Part shown: positions 14,107-21,895 of the stretch, in pieces
Layout of the letters: each line of letters opens with the position of its first letter
How positions within the stretch are numbered: position 1 is the stretch's first letter
Assembly (NCBI GenBank): GCA_947089305.1
Contig: CAMUJQ010000008.1
Location: 1 to 22,947 of the forward strand
DNA from: an uncultured Clostridia bacterium
GTDB taxonomy: Bacteria > Bacillota > Clostridia > Christensenellales > UBA1242
Direction of reading: 5' to 3'
DNA length: 22,947 nt
Position numbers and translations under genes: made by a program
Notes under the pieces: generated by a model
Databases searched by the model: none
What the model was told of the DNA's origin: nothing
The model's input: the letters and a program-made list of their open reading frames with translations, nothing else

Positions 14107-14664
14107 ATGATTTCAGCTGGAGAATTTAGAAAAGGAACAACATTTGAGTTTGAAGGAAATATTTTTGTTGTTGTAGATTTTCAACATGTAAAACCTGGAA
14201 AAGGTTCTGCATTTGTAAGGGTTAAAATGAAAAATATTGTTACAGGTCAAGTTTTAGATCGTACATTTAACCCAACTGATAAAGTGCAAAAAGCTACAAT
14301 CGAATTTAAAGAAATGCAATATCTTTATAATGATGGTGGTTTATATTATTTTATGGATATGGAAACTTATGAGCAAATTCCATTGAATAAAGATCAAATT
14401 GAAGATGCTTTACCATTTATTATGGAAAATAGTATGGTTAAAATTAATTTTTATAAAGGTAACGCATTTAGAGTAGAACCTGAAATGTTTGTTGAATTTC
14501 AAATTATTGAATGTGATCCTGCCGTTCAAGGAGATACAAGTAAAGCTGCTTATAAACCTGCAAAAATTGAAACTGGTTATACACTTCAAGTGCCTATGTT
14601 TGTAAATAATGGGGATAGGATTCGTATTGATACTAGAACTGGTGAATATATGGAGCGCGTTTAA
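14107..14664 (+). CDS. efp: Elongation factor P
   Basis: The 185-residue three-domain protein (KOW-like domain plus two OB folds) enters the ribosomal E site and relieves stalling at consecutive prolines. The tip loop reads HVKPGKGSAF with Lys32 at the position modified in many bacteria; the type of modification cannot be told here. The C-terminal signature ending in GDRIRIDTRTGEYMERV is intact. Length is normal. The ATG follows AAGAGGAG at good spacing. It is a single-gene unit with its own promoter and a strong terminator. Confidence 0.96.
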   Translation: MISAGEFRKGTTFEFEGNIFVVVDFQHVKPGKGSAFVRVKMKNIVTGQVLDRTFNPTDKVQKATIEFKEMQYLYNDGGLYYFMDMETYEQIPLNKDQIEDALPFIMENSMVKINFYKGNAFRVEPEMFVEFQIIECDPAVQGDTSKAAYKPAKIETGYTLQVPMFVNNGDRIRIDTRTGEYMERV

Positions 14665-14666
14665 TT

Positions 14667-14695
14667 AAAAAAATCTTGGTTTCAAGATTTTTTTT
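14667..14695 (+). terminator. Terminator after efp
   Basis: AAAAAAATCTTG (14667-14678), loop GTTT, CAAGATTTTTTT (14683-14694), continuing as T to 14695. A classic intrinsic terminator directly after the efp stop. Confidence 0.88.
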
Positions 14696-14726
14696 ACTGC
14701 AATAACTTAAAGGAAAGGAGAAATAA

Positions 14727-16028
14727 ATGCATTTTAAAGAAAAGAAATTTAATAATGGAGCAATTTTAATTTATTCTAAAGTGAAAAGAAAGCACACAGC
14801 GATTAATGCTGGATTTGTGTTTGGTGATGCACGTCAAAATTATTCAAATGCAATTCCTCATTTTTGTGAGCAAATGTTATTTAATGGAACTCAAAAACAT
14901 AATAAAGAGGAATTGACGCAAATAATTGATCAAACATTTTCTTTCAAACTAAATGCTATTACAACATTATTTTATTTGTATGTTACTTTTTGTAGGTCTA
15001 ATAGAGTTTTAAAGCCATGTTGTGAAGTTGTAAGTGAAATGTTGTTGAATACTAAGTTTGTTGAAGAAACTCTTGAAAAAGAAAAAGGTGTTATTAAAGA
15101 AGAGTCGCGAACTATTTTAAATTCGCCAATCGAGCTTTTGAGTTATGCAAAGGATAGAACGTATTATAATAAATATACTGAAAATATGGTAGAGATTGGT
15201 ACAGAGGAAGAAATTAATGCTGTAACTGTTGAAGCTTTGCAAAAATTTGTTGATGATATTTTTATTTCAGGTAATTTTATAATTTCAATTCAAGGGGGAA
15301 TTTCCTTTTTTAAAGCAAAGCAATTGGCTAAAAAATATTTTGTAAACAAATTAAGAAATGATAATAAAGCGGTATGTGAAAAAAATATCGTTAGAGAACT
15401 TGATAAACCAGGTAATCTTAATGTTGAATATGGTGAGACTAAAAATGCTATGTGTGTTTTAATGTTTAAAATTGATAAAGAGTTTGAAAATATGAAAACT
15501 AAAAAAATTTTGCAAATGCTTACAAGAATATATTCAGGTATTAATAGTGGTCTTCTAGGTAAACTTAGGGACGAGGGGCTTGTTTATAATTTAAACATTT
15601 CATATACTGCTAGCGAGAAAAGTTTCTATAGATTTTATATTAATTGGCAATGTTCTGAGAGCAACGTTAATAGATGTATAGATTTAATTGGAAAATTCTT
15701 TAGAGAATTAAGAACATCAAATATTATCACAGATGAAGTTTTGAAACAAGAGAGGGAAAAGATGAAAATAGAAAAAGATGAAGCTTCTTCTGTTGATATT
15801 TTTCCGTCATTTTGTATTAGTGATTATCTATTTTTTGGAAATCAAAATAAAAATTATTATAAAAAATTAAATAAAGCCTTAAAAAATCTTAAGGCTCAAG
15901 AAATATTAGATTTTTGCCAAAAAGCATTTGTAAAAAAAGAAAATATTTATATGACAATTTTATGTAAAGATAAAACTCAGAAATTTTATAGTTATGAGGA
16001 AATTCAAGATATTTTAACTAAAGATTAA
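14727..16028 (+). CDS. M16 peptidase homologue with altered zinc motif
   Basis: The 433-residue product has the two-lobed M16 (insulinase/processing-peptidase) layout. The N-terminal half has the region that normally carries H-x-x-E-H, here read as H45-F-C-E48-Q49, so the second zinc-binding histidine is glutamine. The downstream glutamates Glu119 and Glu126 are still present. The second half includes GLLGKLRDEGLVYNLNISY, matching the conserved substrate-binding region. Without the second histidine, zinc binding and catalysis are doubtful, although the acid/base Glu48 remains. Firmicute M16 proteins often come as active/inactive pairs (YmfH/YmfF type), but no partner lies next to this one. 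It has AAAGGAAAGGAG upstream of the ATG and a terminator after it. Substrate unknown. Confidence 0.82.
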   Translation: MHFKEKKFNNGAILIYSKVKRKHTAINAGFVFGDARQNYSNAIPHFCEQMLFNGTQKHNKEELTQIIDQTFSFKLNAITTLFYLYVTFCRSNRVLKPCCEVVSEMLLNTKFVEETLEKEKGVIKEESRTILNSPIELLSYAKDRTYYNKYTENMVEIGTEEEINAVTVEALQKFVDDIFISGNFIISIQGGISFFKAKQLAKKYFVNKLRNDNKAVCEKNIVRELDKPGNLNVEYGETKNAMCVLMFKIDKEFENMKTKKILQMLTRIYSGINSGLLGKLRDEGLVYNLNISYTASEKSFYRFYINWQCSESNVNRCIDLIGKFFRELRTSNIITDEVLKQEREKMKIEKDEASSVDIFPSFCISDYLFFGNQNKNYYKKLNKALKNLKAQEILDFCQKAFVKKENIYMTILCKDKTQKFYSYEEIQDILTKD

Positions 16029-16046
16029 TAAATTATTTATATATGA

Positions 16047-16074
16047 AAAGCACATAGTTTTTGTGCTTTTTTTG
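16047..16074 (+). terminator. Terminator after the M16 gene
   Basis: AAAAGCACA (16047-16055), 7-nt loop, TGTGCTTTT (16063-16071), with T continuing to 16074. It separates the M16 gene from the sporulation operon. Confidence 0.85.
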
Positions 16075-16112
16075 TTGTGAATAGCATAAAATTTTTTAAA
16101 GGAGGTGTTTAA

Positions 16113-17033
16113 TTGTTAGAAAAGGTTTTAACTAGAGATTTATATGAACTTGTTAGCAAAAAAATTGAATTTGAAAAACTTTATGAACTCCGTTTGCGTG
16201 TAAATTCGCCAATTACAATAAATTATGGTGGAAAATATTATTATTTAACAACAAATGGGATTAGTGCGAGTGAAAGCGATGCCTTGGTTGCAGATAGTAG
16301 TTTAATTGAGACGATTGTATTTAATGCAAGCAATTTTAGTATATATGCAGTAAATTATATGTTGCAGCATTGTTATATTTCGTGCCAGGGAGGTATTAGA
16401 ATAGGTGTTTGTGGGGAAGTGGTTATTGAGAATGGAAAAATAATTACTTTAAAAAATTTTTCACAATTAAATATTCGTATACCACATCAAGTAAAAAATT
16501 GTTCGCTAAATGCAATTAAATATTTAATTGATGAAACAGGTTTTAAAAATACATTAATTATTTCGCCTCCAGGGGCTGGAAAAACCACGTTTATACGAGA
16601 TATAGCTTATCAGCTATCAAATTTAAATTTAGCTTATAATTTATTAATATTAGATGAAAGATTTGAAATAGCTAGTGCGGTAAATGGTGTTAATATGCAT
16701 GATGTGGGGAAGTTTACAGATGTTTTATCTGGATGTAAAAAAAGTTTTGGCTTTTTAGAAGGTATTAGAAGTATGAGACCAGATATTATTTTTTGTGATG
16801 AAATTGCTGACTTAGATGATGTTGAGGCTGTAAGATTTGCTGTAAATAGCGGTGTTAAAGTTGTTGCAACTACACATGCTTTTAATTTATCTGATTTTAG
16901 AGCTAAAAAAAGTTTTCAAGATTTAATAGAGGGGCAATTTTTTGATAGATATATAGTTTTATCTTCAAGTGAAGGACCGGGAACCTATGAAGGTATTTTT
17001 GATAAAAAGTTTATATGCTTATATTGTAGGTAA
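16113..17033 (+). CDS. spoIIIAA: Stage III sporulation ATPase SpoIIIAA
   Basis: The 306-residue protein is a secretion-type ATPase of the SpoIIIA-SpoIIQ channel that links mother cell and forespore after engulfment. Walker A is PPGAGKTT (residues 152-159, Lys157), followed by LILDERFEI and a Walker B-like IIFCDEIAD, then VVATTHAF. The start is TTG, chosen for the very strong SD AAAGGAGG (16098-16105) at good spacing. It begins an eight-gene operon in the standard order. spoIIIAB follows 3 bp after the stop. A candidate sigma-E -10 (CATAAAAT, 16085-16092) lies in front, but no matching -35 is clear. Confidence 0.95.
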   Translation: MLEKVLTRDLYELVSKKIEFEKLYELRLRVNSPITINYGGKYYYLTTNGISASESDALVADSSLIETIVFNASNFSIYAVNYMLQHCYISCQGGIRIGVCGEVVIENGKIITLKNFSQLNIRIPHQVKNCSLNAIKYLIDETGFKNTLIISPPGAGKTTFIRDIAYQLSNLNLAYNLLILDERFEIASAVNGVNMHDVGKFTDVLSGCKKSFGFLEGIRSMRPDIIFCDEIADLDDVEAVRFAVNSGVKVVATTHAFNLSDFRAKKSFQDLIEGQFFDRYIVLSSSEGPGTYEGIFDKKFICLYCR

Positions 17034-17036
17034 ACT

Positions 17037-17510
17037 ATGTTTTTAGGATTAATATTATTTGGTTGTGTTGTAGGCGGGGGAATATATCTTAGAAAGTTCA
17101 ATCAAAACAAAATAAAATTTAAATTAGACATTTTAAATTTTTGCGATTATTTAAAAACACAAATTTCATTTAATAAGGGACTATTAAAGGATATTTTAAT
17201 TGATTATGCCAATCAGTCAAAAACTAAGTTGAAAAATATTATTTTAGAATATTTGGAAAATATAGGTGGAGATAAAGAATTTAAAATAACCTGTAATGAT
17301 TTAACTTTTGAAGAAATAGAAGTCCTAGAAATGCTTTTTGGTGGGCTAGGAAAAAGTGATATTAATAATCAACTTATTTTAATTGAAAATGTAAGGGGAT
17401 TTTTAAGTAAAAATTATGAAATTTACAAGGAAAAACGCCAGAAAATAGGCGATTTAAGTCTGAAATTAAGTGTTTGCTTAGGATTATTAATAATGATTTT
17501 AATTATTTAA
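17037..17510 (+). CDS. spoIIIAB: Stage III sporulation protein SpoIIIAB
   Basis: The 157-residue protein has a hydrophobic helix at each end (about 1-15 and 140-157) and a helical soluble core, the layout of SpoIIIAB, which resembles type II/IV secretion membrane platform proteins. The core reads CDYLKTQISFNKGLLKDIL and later LFGGLGKSDINNQL, a segment typical of the family. It is somewhat shorter than the B. subtilis protein. No strong SD precedes the ATG, which is 3 bp after spoIIIAA, so translation is probably coupled. Assignment rests on position and these segments. Confidence 0.88.
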   Translation: MFLGLILFGCVVGGGIYLRKFNQNKIKFKLDILNFCDYLKTQISFNKGLLKDILIDYANQSKTKLKNIILEYLENIGGDKEFKITCNDLTFEEIEVLEMLFGGLGKSDINNQLILIENVRGFLSKNYEIYKEKRQKIGDLSLKLSVCLGLLIMILII

Positions 17511-17525
17511 GTGTGTATTATTCTA

Positions 17526-17555
17526 TATATAATACTATATATAGTGTATTATATA
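17526..17555. repeat. A/T inverted repeat between spoIIIAB and spoIIIAC
   Basis: TATATAATAC (17526-17535) and GTATTATATA (17546-17555) are perfect reverse complements around a 10-nt centre, which includes most of a second palindrome, ACTATATATAGT (17534-17545). It lies just before the spoIIIAC SD and would form a weak RNA hairpin. No U-tract of terminator type follows. Confidence 0.5.
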
Positions 17556-17582
17556 TTAAATAATACATTGGAGTGTATATGT

Positions 17583-17780
17583 ATGGGCATAGAAATTATA
17601 TTTAAAATTGCTGGAATAGGTATTATTACAGCTGTTGTAAATCAAATATTAAAATATATGAATAAAGATGAGATTGCTACTTTGGTTACATTGACGGGGG
17701 TTATATTAGTATTAATTATGGTATTAAATATGATAACTGATCTTTTCTCTCAAGTAAAATCTTTATTTTCATTATATTAA
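17583..17780 (+). CDS. spoIIIAC: Stage III sporulation protein SpoIIIAC
   Basis: The 65-residue protein has two membrane helices and reads MGIEIIFKIAGIGIITAVVN, then a short polar loop (YMNKDEIATL), then a second helix and a DLFSQVKSLF tail. This is the standard SpoIIIAC layout of the engulfment channel. The ATG at 17583 is used because TTGGAG (17568-17573) lies nine bases upstream and it gives the usual family length; a longer in-frame reading would add 24 hydrophobic residues encoded by the A/T palindrome region. Confidence 0.9.
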   Translation: MGIEIIFKIAGIGIITAVVNQILKYMNKDEIATLVTLTGVILVLIMVLNMITDLFSQVKSLFSLY

Positions 17781-17789
17781 AGGATTGAT

Positions 17790-18179
17790 GTGGGTGAAAT
17801 TTTTAGAATTATTGGAGCAGGTTTAATTATATCTATATTAATTTTGATGGTTAAACAATATAAGCCTGAGTTTGCCATTCTTATTTCTGCTGTAGGCGGA
17901 ATGTTATTATTAATAATGATAATTAACCTATTTGGCAATGTTTTTACTTCTTTATTGCAAATTGTTGAAAAGACTGGAATTGATACAAGTTTGTTTGGCA
18001 CGTTATTAAAAATTATTGGGGTAGGTTATATTGCAGAATTTGCTTCTAATATATGTGTTGATATGCAGTGTAATTCTATAGCGGATAAAATTTTGCTTGG
18101 TGGTAAATTGATTATATTGGCTTTGTCAATGCCTATATTAAAGGGGATTGTTGACCTTATTGCGAGGTTGGTTGCTTGA
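17790..18179 (+). CDS. spoIIIAD: Stage III sporulation protein SpoIIIAD
   Basis: The 129-residue membrane protein has about four hydrophobic helices and is the partner of SpoIIIAC in the channel. Its family-type segments are MGEIFRIIGAGLIISILIL, LISAVGGMLLLIMII, LLKIIGVGYIAEFASNIC and a final MPILKGIVDLIARL. The start is GTG, seven bases after AAAGG (17779-17783). The last four bases overlap the spoIIIAE start (TTGA), indicating coupled translation. Confidence 0.92.
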   Translation: MGEIFRIIGAGLIISILILMVKQYKPEFAILISAVGGMLLLIMIINLFGNVFTSLLQIVEKTGIDTSLFGTLLKIIGVGYIAEFASNICVDMQCNSIADKILLGGKLIILALSMPILKGIVDLIARLVA

Positions 18180-19384
18180 AAAAAGTTAGTTTATTTATTT
18201 TATTGTGTTGTTTTATTGTGTGTTTGGGCTTTTGTTTTGGTTCAAATTTTTTACATGTGTATGCCGCGGATAATCAATTGTCACAGGAAGAAATTGAGGA
18301 TATGCTAGAAAATGGTGTAAATGATCAACTTGGTAAAATTGATTTATCTGAATTGGATAAAATTATAAATAGCTTTACGTCTGATCAACAAGGTTTATTT
18401 GGTTCTAATAGCTTTTTGGGCAAAGTCAAAATGTTATTAACTGGAGAACTTGGGGAGAATTATAATTCAATTTTTTCAGTCTTGTTATCCATAATTTTTG
18501 ATGGATGTTTGAAGTATTTGCCTCTTTTGGCTTCTATTGTGGCTGTTGCTGTATTGTCGAGTATTTTTAATGGGACTAGTTCTGCTCATAATAAAGGCAT
18601 TGGAGAAGTTGTACATTTTGTATGTTATGGAATTATAGTAATACTTTTAACCACAATGTGTGTTGGAATAATTAAAAGTGTTACAAATGTATTATCTTTA
18701 ATTCGTTCTCAATCTGAAATTATTTTCCCTGTGTTGTTAACTTTAATTGCAGCTATGGGTGGGTCGGTATCCGTAAAATTATTTCAACCCATTGTGCTTA
18801 TTATATCAAATATAATACTTAATGTTGTGTATTCTATATTGGTTCCTATGCTTATATTGGTGTTTATTTTTACTATTTTAGGTAATTTGACTAAGGCTAT
18901 AAAGTTTGAAAAATTTGCTTTATTTTTAACAAGTTCATTTAAATGGGTGTTAGGTTTTGTATTTACGATATTTTCTGCTTTTTTAGGTGTAAAGGGAATA
19001 ATGGCATCTACTTTTGATGGCATATCAATAAAAACGGCAAAATATGCTGTTAAAAGTTATGTTCCAATATTGGGTGGATATTTAAGTGAAGGTTTTGATA
19101 TTATATTAACTAGTAGTTTATTAATAAAAAATGCAGTTGGTGCTGCAGGAATTTTAATGCTTTTATCTACAATAGCTATTCCAATTGTTAATTTAGTTGT
19201 TTTTAATTTATTTCTAAAACTTTCGGCAGCTATATGTGAACCTATTTGTGATTCGCGAATTTCTAACTTTTTGTATGGCATAAGTAAAATTATACCTTAT
19301 TTAATTGCATGTATTTTTGCTTGCGCCTTTATGTATTTATTGACGCTTGGTTTTGCTATGCTTACTGCATCAACAATATTATAA
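18176..19384 (+). CDS. spoIIIAE: Stage III sporulation protein SpoIIIAE
   Basis: The 402-residue protein is the large polytopic component of the SpoIIIA channel. It begins with a signal peptide (basic start, hydrophobic core, likely cleavage after HVYA near residue 31), then a short extracytoplasmic helical region, then about seven or eight membrane helices. Conserved segments include VLLTLIAAMGG, KWVLGFVFTIFSAFLGVKG, and YVPILGGYLSEGFD followed by an SLLIKNAVGAAG stretch. The start is TTG, with GAGG (18163-18166) upstream and overlap with the spoIIIAD stop. Confidence 0.95.
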   Translation: MKKVSLFILLCCFIVCLGFCFGSNFLHVYAADNQLSQEEIEDMLENGVNDQLGKIDLSELDKIINSFTSDQQGLFGSNSFLGKVKMLLTGELGENYNSIFSVLLSIIFDGCLKYLPLLASIVAVAVLSSIFNGTSSAHNKGIGEVVHFVCYGIIVILLTTMCVGIIKSVTNVLSLIRSQSEIIFPVLLTLIAAMGGSVSVKLFQPIVLIISNIILNVVYSILVPMLILVFIFTILGNLTKAIKFEKFALFLTSSFKWVLGFVFTIFSAFLGVKGIMASTFDGISIKTAKYAVKSYVPILGGYLSEGFDIILTSSLLIKNAVGAAGILMLLSTIAIPIVNLVVFNLFLKLSAAICEPICDSRISNFLYGISKIIPYLIACIFACAFMYLLTLGFAMLTASTIL

Positions 19385-19396
19385 AAGGGGATTAGT

Positions 19397-19876
19397 TTGA
19401 CGTTTTCAGCTTATATAATTATGCTTGGCGGAATATGCTCATTAATTGTTATAATTGAGTTAATTTTACCTCAATCATCTACAAATAAATATATTAAAAG
19501 TATTGCAGCTGTTTTTATGGTTATTGCTATAATTTCACCAATTCCAAGCTTAATTAAAAATATTAAGTTTAGTATTGATTCAAATAACTCATTAATTTTA
19601 GATGAAAATTTTTTGATTGACATAAATGATCAAAAAAGAAAACTTTTAGAAAAAAATATACTGTCTACCTTGAAGATTAAGGATATAAATGTTGATGTAA
19701 CTTTATCGGTTATAGTTACATCTGGCGAACCTAAATATGTGTATGCAACTTTATATGTAAATTCATTTAGCGGGGATGAGGTTGAAGTAGTTGGTATCAT
19801 AAAAAATGTTGTAAAACAATATGTTTCAATAGATTCTGATAATATTAGTGTTATATTTGGAGGTAAAAATGAGTAA
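19397..19876 (+). CDS. spoIIIAF: Stage III sporulation protein SpoIIIAF
   Basis: The 159-residue protein has two N-terminal membrane helices (about 4-25 and 32-52), followed by a soluble domain with the pattern of SpoIIIAF, whose ring-building-like domain resembles secretion-system rings. The start is TTG, preceded by AAAAGGGG at good spacing; reading begins MTFSAYIIMLGG. It ends eight bases inside spoIIIAG. The protein is shorter than its B. subtilis counterpart. Assignment rests on operon position plus topology. Confidence 0.85.
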   Translation: MTFSAYIIMLGGICSLIVIIELILPQSSTNKYIKSIAAVFMVIAIISPIPSLIKNIKFSIDSNNSLILDENFLIDINDQKRKLLEKNILSTLKIKDINVDVTLSVIVTSGEPKYVYATLYVNSFSGDEVEVVGIIKNVVKQYVSIDSDNISVIFGGKNE

Positions 19877-20420
19877 GATTTCAGATTTAGTTGATAAATT
19901 AAAGCAAAATAAAAAATTACAGTTTATTGTTGTCGGTTTGCTTGTTGTTATTTTGTTTTTAATTTTTGGTAGTACCTTAATTCCAAAAGGAAATTCATCT
20001 AATTCATCAACAAACACAGGTTCTACTACAAATCAATATGATTATGCAAATTTGCTTGAAAATAAACTTGCGTCAACTTTGTCCTCAATTAAAGATGCAG
20101 GAAAAGTTAGTGTAATGATTACATTGGAAGGTGGGGTAGAAATTGAAATTGCTTACACTATTGAAGAACGTATTAATAATTCAACTGGATCATCAAATTC
20201 GCAAGAAAGTTCTACAATAATTAAAACACCTGTTTTAATAACTCAAAATGGGGTTACAAAACCTGTTATTCTTAATGAAAAGAACCCTGCAATTCAAGGT
20301 GTGGTTATTGTTGCTAGTGGGGCAAATAATACGCGTGTAAAGCTTGATATTTTGCGTGCTGCTGTTGCTGTATTAAATATTGAACCTTCAATTATTGAAA
20401 TTTTTGCAGGAGAAGCATAA
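19869..20420 (+). CDS. spoIIIAG: Stage III sporulation protein SpoIIIAG
   Basis: The 183-residue protein has one membrane helix (about 20-38), a Ser/Thr/Asn-rich linker (about 45-60) and a ring-building domain. Family-type segments are LENKLASTLSSIKDAGKVSV, the ITQNGVTKPVILNEKNPAIQ region and a final VVIVASGANN with the VAVLNIEPSIIEIF end. SpoIIIAG forms a large oligomeric ring in the intermembrane space. The ATG at 19869 is favoured by GGAGG (19859-19863) five bases before it; the family-like N-terminus begins there. It overlaps spoIIIAF by 8 bp. Confidence 0.92.
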   Translation: MSKISDLVDKLKQNKKLQFIVVGLLVVILFLIFGSTLIPKGNSSNSSTNTGSTTNQYDYANLLENKLASTLSSIKDAGKVSVMITLEGGVEIEIAYTIEERINNSTGSSNSQESSTIIKTPVLITQNGVTKPVILNEKNPAIQGVVIVASGANNTRVKLDILRAAVAVLNIEPSIIEIFAGEA

Positions 20421-20494
20421 AAATATTGAAAAAAAGTTCTATTACTTGAAAATAGTAAATATAATTTAACAGTTAATTAGTTAAAGGAGGAAAG

Positions 20495-20968
20495 ATGTTT
20501 TCTAAAAAGAAAAAATTTATTTTATTATCAGTTATGGTGTGCTTACTAATTGCAACTGGAGTTTTAAATTTAGTTTTAAACAGAAATGTTGTTGATACTG
20601 GTAGTGAGGTTCAAACTTCGGCACAATTCTTTGCATCACAAAGGCAGGATAGAGCGTTGGCTAGAGAACAGGAGTTGTTATATTTAAAATCAATTATTAA
20701 CGACGAATCAAGTTCTGAAGAAGCTAAAAAGAATGCCGAAGCTAAAAGAGCAAATTTACTTGAAACAATTGAGATTGAACTTGCTTGCGAAGGCTTAATT
20801 AAATCTAAAGGTTTTAACGATTGCTTTATTACATCAGGAAATAATATGTTTAATGTTATTGTAGATTCAGCTAATTTAACTGATGATGATGTTGCAAAAA
20901 TTGCAGATATAATTGTTGGACAAGGTGCAGCTGAACTTGATAATATAATTGTAAATTCAGCTCGATAA
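20495..20968 (+). CDS. spoIIIAH: Stage III sporulation protein SpoIIIAH
   Basis: The 157-residue protein has a basic start, one membrane helix (about 8-27) and a YscJ/FliF-like domain that in B. subtilis binds forespore SpoIIQ. Recognisable segments are FASQRQDRALAREQELLYLK, then SSSEEAKKNAEAKRANLLE, and near the end FNVIVDSANLTDDDVAKIAD. It is clearly shorter than the B. subtilis protein (about 218), chiefly because the linker after the membrane helix is brief. A good SD, AAAGGAGG, precedes the ATG. It lies 74 bp after spoIIIAG; that gap contains small inverted repeats but no convincing promoter. Confidence 0.92.
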   Translation: MFSKKKKFILLSVMVCLLIATGVLNLVLNRNVVDTGSEVQTSAQFFASQRQDRALAREQELLYLKSIINDESSSEEAKKNAEAKRANLLETIEIELACEGLIKSKGFNDCFITSGNNMFNVIVDSANLTDDDVAKIADIIVGQGAAELDNIIVNSAR

Positions 20969-20974
20969 ATTTAT

Positions 20975-21039
20975 AAAAATCTTCTTAATTTAAGTTTTGA
21001 ATATAAAATTCAGGTCTTAAAAGTTATGGAGATTTTTTT
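20975..21039 (+). terminator. Long imperfect terminator closing the spoIIIA operon
   Basis: Nested stems AAAAATCT (20975-20982)/AGATTTTT (21030-21037), TTTAAG (20989-20994)/CTTAAA (21016-21021) and TGAAT (20998-21002)/ATTCA (21008-21012), with T continuing to 21039. The internal loops make it weaker than the other terminators in the window. Confidence 0.6.
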
Positions 21040-21059
21040 ATAATTACATATGATTAAAG

Positions 21060-21088
21060 TTGCTAAAAGTTTTTATTTGTGATATACT
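21060..21088 (+). promoter_or_regulatory. Promoter of the Asp23-nusB-xseA unit
   Basis: -35 TTGCTA (21060-21065), 17-bp spacer, extended -10 TGA-TATACT (21080-21088). Its -10 region is identical over 12 bases to that of the rimP operon. Confidence 0.7.
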
Positions 21089-21116
21089 TAAATAGTATAA
21101 AAGGAGTTTTTTGCAT

Positions 21117-21491
21117 ATGGCTCAAGTTGGGGGAGATATCGGATACACAAATGAACAAGGAAAGGTTTTTTGCAATCGTTCTATTTTGTTGTCTGTGATT
21201 AATTTGGCAACGCGAGAGATTAAAGGTGTTGCTGATATGTGTAAAAACTTTGGCAGTGGTTTTAATAAACTTATTGGTAAGAAACATTATGAAGGCGTTA
21301 AGGTTGATTATCAAAAAGATGGAATTAATATTGATATTTATATTAAGGTTTATTCTAATATAAGTGTGCCAGATGTGGCATCTAGAATTCAAGAAAATGT
21401 AAATAATGCTGTTTTGAGCATGTTAAATAATGTGGTTATTAAAAGCATTAATATAAATGTACTTCAATGTGTATTAGCAAAGGAAATATAA
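21117..21491 (+). CDS. Asp23/Gls24 family protein
   Basis: The 124-residue protein matches the Asp23/DUF322 family: an N-terminal strand GKVFCNRSILLSVINLATRE, the segment IKGVADM, a middle VKVDYQKDGINIDIYIKV and a C-terminal VASRIQENVNNAVLSMLN. Members such as YqhY in B. subtilis lie next to accBC and nusB and have been linked to control of fatty-acid synthesis; here nusB follows by 4 bp. The ATG (21117) with AAGGAG (21101-21106) ten bases upstream is preferred to the in-frame TTG at 21111, which is too close to the SD. The specific role is unknown. Confidence 0.85.
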   Translation: MAQVGGDIGYTNEQGKVFCNRSILLSVINLATREIKGVADMCKNFGSGFNKLIGKKHYEGVKVDYQKDGINIDIYIKVYSNISVPDVASRIQENVNNAVLSMLNNVVIKSININVLQCVLAKEI

Positions 21492-21495
21492 CTTT

Positions 21496-21885
21496 ATGAG
21501 TAGAATTGTTGCAAGAGAATGTTTAACAAAACTAGTTTTTAGTTTTTTGTTTACAAGTAAGATAGATGAATTTGAACTTGAAAATTTAAATTTAGAAAAA
21601 CAAATCACAAAAGATGACTTAAATTATATTAAGTCGTCTATTTCTTCTATAAGTGAACATAGTGAAGAAATTAAAAATATAATTAAATCAAACTTGCAGG
21701 ATTTTTCTTATACTCAAATTTTTAAAATGGATCTTGCTATTTTGTTTGTTGCTATATATGAAATTAAGTTCTTAAACACTCCATATCAAATAGCAATTAA
21801 TGAAGCGTTAAATCTTGCGAAAAAATATTCCACTGATAAGAGTGCAGGTTTTATTAACGGGGTTCTATCAAGTATAGTTAAATAG
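21496..21885 (+). CDS. nusB: Transcription antitermination factor NusB
   Basis: The 129-residue all-helical protein binds boxA RNA with NusE (S10) during rRNA transcription. The N-terminal RIVARECLTKLVFSFLF and the C-terminal PYQIAINEALNLAKKYSTDK and GFINGVLSSI are the recognisable family parts. Length is near normal. The ATG follows AAAGGAAA, and its stop (TAG) overlaps the xseA SD. The order Asp23 gene, nusB, xseA is common in Firmicutes. Confidence 0.92.
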   Translation: MSRIVARECLTKLVFSFLFTSKIDEFELENLNLEKQITKDDLNYIKSSISSISEHSEEIKNIIKSNLQDFSYTQIFKMDLAILFVAIYEIKFLNTPYQIAINEALNLAKKYSTDKSAGFINGVLSSIVK

Positions 21886-21895
21886 GAGAGTTGAT

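Noticed and set aside
16085..16092. Sigma-E-type -10 (CATAAAAT) before spoIIIAA
   Set aside because: The -10 match is good and expected for this operon, but the -35 position falls in the preceding terminator and does not match the sigma-E consensus, so I do not call a promoter.
17511..17582. Longer SpoIIIAC beginning 24 codons upstream
   Set aside because: The extra residues are encoded by the A/T palindrome region and have no SD; the ATG at 17583 has an SD and gives the usual 65-residue length.
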